64,000 bases of DNA from Paucibacter sp. Y2R2-4 (GTDB taxonomy: Bacteria; Pseudomonadota; Gammaproteobacteria; Burkholderiales; Burkholderiaceae_C), in assembly GCF_025717535.1 (NCBI RefSeq), contig NZ_JAJIRO010000002.1, forward strand, positions 124,001 through 188,000. The letters are read 5' to 3'. The notes under the pieces were generated by a model. It was not told where the DNA came from. It saw nothing but the letters and a program-made list of their open reading frames with translations, and did no database searches. The translations under genes were made by a program, and so were the position numbers. Of this stretch, positions 60,052-64,000 are shown one piece after another. The first letter of the stretch is position 1; every line of letters begins with the position of its first letter.

Positions 60052-63000
60052 TTAGACCAGCACCCGCTCAATCCCGCCGTTATTGGCCTTGGCCACATAC
60101 TCGGGCATCCAATCCTCGCCGAGGATCTTCTTGGCCATTTCCACCACGATGTAGTCGGCCTCGAGCAGACCGTTTTGCAGGTCGCCGCCGTAACGCGACA
60201 GGCCTTGCAAGCAGCTCGGGCAGCTGGTCAAGATCTTAAGATTCTCGGCCGCCGCGACCTTGCCGCTGTCGCGCAGCTGGGCTTCGGTCTTGCGCAGCTC
60301 TTCTTCCTTGCGGAAGCGGATCTGGGTGGAGATGTCCGGCCGGGTCACGCCCAAGGTGCCGCTCTCGCCACAGCAGCGCTTGCTCTCGACCACGTTGTCG
60401 CCCACCAAGGCCTTGACGGTCTTCATCGGCTCCTGCAGCTTCATCGGCGTATGGCAAGGGTCGTGGTAGAGATAGCTCTTGTCGGAACCAAGGGTGATGC
60501 CCTTTTCCAGCAGGTACTCGTGGATGTCGATGATGCGGCAGCCGGGGAAAATCTCCTCGAACTTATAGCCCTGTAACTGGTCATAGCAGGTGCCACAAGA
60601 AACCACCACGGTCTTGATGTCCAGGTAGTTCAGAGTATTGGCCACGCGGTGGAAGAGCACCCGGTTGTCGGTGATCATCTTCTCGGCCTTGTCGAACTGG
60701 CCCGAGCCGCGCTGCGGATAGCCGCAGCACAAATAACCCGGTGGCAGCACGGTCTGCACGCCGGCGTGCCAGAGCATGGCCTGCGTCGCCAGGCCCACCT
60801 GGCTGAACAGGCGCTCGGAGCCGCAGCCTGGGAAATAGAACACGGCCTCCGTCTCGGCCGTGGTGGCGGCAGGATTCCGGATGATGGGCACGTAGTCCTT
60901 GTCCTCGATGTCCAAGAGCGCGCGCGCCGTCTTTTTGGGCAGTCCGCCGGGCAGCTTCTTGTTGATGAAGTGGATGACCTGTTCCTTGATCGGCGCCGGG
61001 CCCAGAGTGGCGCGCGGGGCCTCGGTCTGCTTCTTGGCAAAGGTCTTCAGCACATCATGCGCCAGGCGTTGGGCCTTGAAGCCCACGCCCACCATGGCCG
61101 CCCGCGCCATCTTGATGGTCTCTGGGTTGGTGGCGTTCAACATGAACATGGCCGCGGCATTGCCGGGGCGGAAGCTCTTCTGGCCCATCTTGCGCAAGAG
61201 GTTGCGCATATTCATGGTCACATCGCCAAAGTCGATCTTGACCGGGCAGGGATTCGCGCATTTGTGGCAGACCGTGCAGTGGTCGGCCACATCCTCAAAC
61301 TCTTCCCAATGCTTGATCGAGATGCCGCGGCGGGTCTGCTCTTCGTACAAGAAGGCCTCGACCAGCAATGAAGTGGCCAAGATCTTGTTGCGCGGTGAAT
61401 AGAGCAAGTTGGCGCGCGGCACATGGGTGGCGCAAACCGGCTTGCACTTGCCGCAGCGCAGGCAGTCCTTGATGCTGTCGCTGATGGCGCCGATATCGCT
61501 TTGCTGCATGATCAGCGACTCATGCCCCATCAGCCCAAAGCTGGGCGTGTAGGCGTTGGTCAAGTCCGCAAAAGTGGTCATGGACTCCGGGCCACCCAAG
61601 CGCAAGAGCTTGCCCTTGTTGAAGCGCCCTTCTGGGTCCACCTTGGCCTTGTAGCCAGCAAAAGGCGCCAGCTCTTCGTCGCTGAGGAACTCCAACTTGG
61701 TGATGCCGATGCCGTGCTCACCCGAGATCACACCGTCGAGGCTGCGCGCCAGCTTCATGATGCGGGCCACCGCCTCATGCGCCGTCTGCAGCATCTCGTA
61801 GTTGTCGGAGTTGACCGGAATGTTGGTGTGCACATTGCCATCGCCGGCATGCATATGCAGAGCCACCCAGACCCGGCCGCGCAGCTGCTCCTGATGGATG
61901 CGCTTGCACTCGTCCAGAATCGCCGCAAAAGCGCCACCGGTGAAGATGGCTTGCAGTGGCTTGAGGATTTGCGTCTTCCAAGAGGCGCGCAGGCTGTGGT
62001 CTTGCAACTGATCGAAGAAGCTGCGGCCGTCTGCTTGAGCCACATCCAGCTGATCCAGCCACAGTTGCCACTGGCCACCGACCTCGTCCAAGAGCACAAG
62101 CGCCTGCTGGACCCGGTCGCCCAAGAGCTCGGCGCTGGGGATATCGCCCGCGTCATCGCTCTTGCCCAGGGGCAAAGCGCCTTGGCTGAACAGCTTCTTG
62201 AGCGCCGCCACAAAGCCCAGCTTGTTGCGCAGGCTCAACTCGATATTGATGCGCTCGATGCCCAGGGTGTACTCACCCATGCGCGGCAGCGGGATCACCA
62301 CATCCTCGTTCACCTTGAAGGCATTGGTGTGCTTGGAGATGGCAGCCGTACGCTTGCGATCCAGCCAGAACTTCTTGCGCGCATCGGCGCTGATGGCCAC
62401 AAAACCCTCGCCATTGCGGCCATTGGCCAGGCGCACCACCTCGGAGGTGGCGCGCGCCACCGCATCGGCGTCTTCGCCGACGATATCGCCCACCAAGACC
62501 ATCTTGGGCAAGCCGCCGCTGGAGGCGCCGGCCAGATTGGCGCGCTTGCTCTTGGTGGCGTAGCCCACCGCCTTCAAATAACGATCGTCCAGATGCTCCA
62601 AACCCGCCAGCACCGCGCCGCCGGGGCGCTTGGCTTCGGCGAACATGAAGTCCTTGATGTCGACAATGGCCGGCACGCAGTCCTTGGGGTTGCCGAAGAA
62701 CTCCAGGCAGACGGTACGCACATGGGCGGGCATCTTGTGCACCACCCAGCGGGCGCTGGTGATCAGGCCGTCGCAGCCTTCTTTTTGGATGCCGGGTAGG
62801 CCGGCGAGGAATTTGTCGGTGACGTCCTTGCCCAGGCCTTCTTTGCGGAAGACGCGGCCGGGGATGTCGAGCCGCTCGGTGCGCTCCAGCTTCTTGCCCG
62901 AGGCGTCGAAGTAGCGCAGCTCAAAGCTGGCCGTCTCCACATCATGGATCTTGCCCATATTGTGGTTGAGGCGAACCACATCCAGCCATTTGGCATCCGG

Positions 63001-63981
63001 CGTGACCATGCGCCAAGAAGCGAGGTTATCGAGCGCCGTGCCCCAGAGCACCGCCTTTTTGCCGCCGGCATTCATCGCCACATTGCCGCCCACACAGGAG
63101 GCCTCGGCGCTGGTCGGGTCGACGGCGAAGACAAAGCCATGCTGCTCCGCCAGGTCCGCCACGCGCTGCGTCACCACCCCGGCTTCGCTGAAAATGGTGG
63201 CCACTTCACGGTCCATGCCGGGCAAAGTCAGCATCTCGACGCCGCGCAGCGCTTCGAGCTTCTCGGTATTGATGACCGCGCTGTTCCAAACCAGGGGCAC
63301 GGCGCCGCCGGTATAGCCGGTGCCGCCGCCGCGCGGGATGATGGTCAGACCCAGCTCGATACAGCCCTTCACCAGCTGCGCCATTTCGGCCTCGGAGTCG
63401 GGGGTCAACACGACGAAGGGGTACTCGACCCGCCAGTCGGTGGCATCGGTCACATGCGAGACGCGCGCCAGGCCGTCGAACTTGATGTTGTCGCGCGCCG
63501 TGGTCTTGCCCAAGAGGCGTGTGGTGCGGCGGCGCAATTCGGCCACCGCATCAAACTGGGCCGCAAATTGATTGATGGCCTTGCGTGCGGCCGTCAGCAA
63601 CTCGCCCACCGAGGCGTCGCGCTGCGGGTCGCTGGCCGGATCGCGGCGGCGCTCCACCTCGTGCAAGCGGTGCTCCAAGGCCTCGATCAATAGGTTGCGG
63701 CGCTTCGGGTTGTCCAGCAAATCGTCTTGCAAATAGGGGTTGCGCTGCACCACCCAGATATCGCCCAAGACTTCGTAGAGCATGCGGGCCGAACGGCCGG
63801 TGCGACGCTCTTGGCGCAGCTGATTCAACAGCTCCCAGGCATGGCTGCCGAGCAGGCGAATGACGATTTCGCGGTCGGAGAAGGAGGTGTAGTTGTAGGG
63901 AATCTCGCGCAGACGGGGCGCAGCGGGTGCGCCATCAGCGCCATGCTTGGCAAGAGGCAGATCTTGAGCGGGGACAGACAT
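60052..63981 (-). CDS. DUF3683 FAD/iron-sulfur oxidoreductase (D-lactate-dehydrogenase-like)
   Basis: A 1309-residue multidomain enzyme. Residues 1-110 are DUF3683 ([19 protein letters not shown]); a FAD_binding_4 domain follows with [15 protein letters not shown] and [20 protein letters not shown]; then an FAD-oxidase C domain ending [15 protein letters not shown] and GEHGIGITK. Two 4Fe-4S motifs follow ([11 protein letters not shown] and [11 protein letters not shown]) and two CCG-type cysteine regions ([19 protein letters not shown]). This is a fused, one-chain version of a GlcD/GlcF-like hydroxyacid dehydrogenase feeding electrons to quinone or cytochrome; the substrate is likely D-lactate or a related hydroxyacid. 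Confidence 0.93.
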   Translation of the reverse strand: MSVPAQDLPLAKHGADGAPAAPRLREIPYNYTSFSDREIVIRLLGSHAWELLNQLRQERRTGRSARMLYEVLGDIWVVQRNPYLQDDLLDNPKRRNLLIEALEHRLHEVERRRDPASDPQRDASVGELLTAARKAINQFAAQFDAVAELRRRTTRLLGKTTARDNIKFDGLARVSHVTDATDWRVEYPFVVLTPDSEAEMAQLVKGCIELGLTIIPRGGGTGYTGGAVPLVWNSAVINTEKLEALRGVEMLTLPGMDREVATIFSEAGVVTQRVADLAEQHGFVFAVDPTSAEASCVGGNVAMNAGGKKAVLWGTALDNLASWRMVTPDAKWLDVVRLNHNMGKIHDVETASFELRYFDASGKKLERTERLDIPGRVFRKEGLGKDVTDKFLAGLPGIQKEGCDGLITSARWVVHKMPAHVRTVCLEFFGNPKDCVPAIVDIKDFMFAEAKRPGGAVLAGLEHLDDRYLKAVGYATKSKRANLAGASSGGLPKMVLVGDIVGEDADAVARATSEVVRLANGRNGEGFVAISADARKKFWLDRKRTAAISKHTNAFKVNEDVVIPLPRMGEYTLGIERINIELSLRNKLGFVAALKKLFSQGALPLGKSDDAGDIPSAELLGDRVQQALVLLDEVGGQWQLWLDQLDVAQADGRSFFDQLQDHSLRASWKTQILKPLQAIFTGGAFAAILDECKRIHQEQLRGRVWVALHMHAGDGNVHTNIPVNSDNYEMLQTAHEAVARIMKLARSLDGVISGEHGIGITKLEFLSDEELAPFAGYKAKVDPEGRFNKGKLLRLGGPESMTTFADLTNAYTPSFGLMGHESLIMQQSDIGAISDSIKDCLRCGKCKPVCATHVPRANLLYSPRNKILATSLLVEAFLYEEQTRRGISIKHWEEFEDVADHCTVCHKCANPCPVKIDFGDVTMNMRNLLRKMGQKSFRPGNAAAMFMLNATNPETIKMARAAMVGVGFKAQRLAHDVLKTFAKKQTEAPRATLGPAPIKEQVIHFINKKLPGGLPKKTARALLDIEDKDYVPIIRNPAATTAETEAVFYFPGCGSERLFSQVGLATQAMLWHAGVQTVLPPGYLCCGYPQRGSGQFDKAEKMITDNRVLFHRVANTLNYLDIKTVVVSCGTCYDQLQGYKFEEIFPGCRIIDIHEYLLEKGITLGSDKSYLYHDPCHTPMKLQEPMKTVKALVGDNVVESKRCCGESGTLGVTRPDISTQIRFRKEEELRKTEAQLRDSGKVAAAENLKILTSCPSCLQGLSRYGGDLQNGLLEADYIVVEMAKKILGEDWMPEYVAKANNGGIERVLV

Positions 63982-64000
63982 CAGCGGATGCGGTGCATTC

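Noticed and set aside
1-64000. tRNA, rRNA, insertion sequences, prophage genes
   Set aside because: No cloverleaf-like segments, rRNA stretches, transposase or phage structural genes were recognised on either strand.

Overview
The window looks like chromosomal DNA of a high-GC betaproteobacterium of the order Burkholderiales, probably in the Roseateles/Paucibacter/Sphaerotilaceae neighbourhood. The evidence is the ace operon organisation (E1 homodimer type, two-lipoyl E2, lipoyl-bearing E3), a Bug-type solute-binding protein, tandem polyhydroxyalkanoate phasins, PEP-CTERM exported proteins, a DUF3683 D-lactate-dehydrogenase-like giant and a FixJ/DctS-type two-component pair. The genus is inferred, not proven. 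I see no rRNA, tRNA, CRISPR array, insertion sequence or prophage; most of the window is ordinary gene-dense chromosome.

Layout. 1-2.5 kb: nitroreductase, GNAT acetyltransferase, secreted PEP-CTERM metalloprotease. 2.7-6.7 kb: a TRAP transporter operon (TatT, DctP, fused DctQM). 6.8-13.9 kb: a TPR-GGDEF diguanylate cyclase, an uncharacterised two-gene membrane operon (9248-11331), a degenerate HD-GYP protein and an MscS-like channel. 14-20.3 kb: pyruvate dehydrogenase operon aceE-aceF-lpdA. 20.5-26.8 kb: DctS/FixL-like kinase with FixJ-like regulator, folD, prlC. 26.9-34.1 kb: an EnvZ/OmpR-type pair, a HAF-repeat PEP-CTERM protein, a decayed partial copy of the same two-component locus, and a 1021-residue PEP-CTERM repeat protein. 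34.1-43 kb: fatty acid hydroxylase/sterol desaturase, M16 peptidase, RIO kinase, DUF3297, a TIR-transmembrane protein, MFS transporter, rmuC. 43-48.5 kb: Tat-exported flavoprotein, an unknown Tat protein, and an operon of histone-deacetylase-like hydrolase, nitroreductase and hydroxyacid dehydrogenase. 48.5-50.3 kb: two tandem phasin genes. 50.4-58.9 kb: Lon-N-domain protein, patatin lipoprotein, penicillin acylase family protein, divergent Lrp/AsnC regulator and ornithine cyclodeaminase, TPR protein, amino-acid-type binding protein, HIT protein. 59-64 kb: Bug protein and the DUF3683 oxidoreductase.

The most interesting signals are: (1) a segmental duplication in which a degenerate copy of the 28.1-29.1 kb kinase/regulator region lies just upstream of the giant PEP-CTERM gene, while 61 bp of the regulator's upstream region has stayed perfectly identical and holds TGTC motifs at exact 10-bp spacing, suggesting promoter capture and a shared regulon; (2) the unknown operon 9248-11331, which joins a polytopic membrane region to a conserved-looking cytosolic alpha/beta domain and sits between c-di-GMP-related genes; (3) the duplicated phasin unit, in which each gene has its own promoter bracketed by two TGC-rich palindromes at the same spacing; (4) a membrane-tethered TIR protein. 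Coordinates include stop codons, and starts were chosen from ribosome-binding sites, overlaps and family N-termini.
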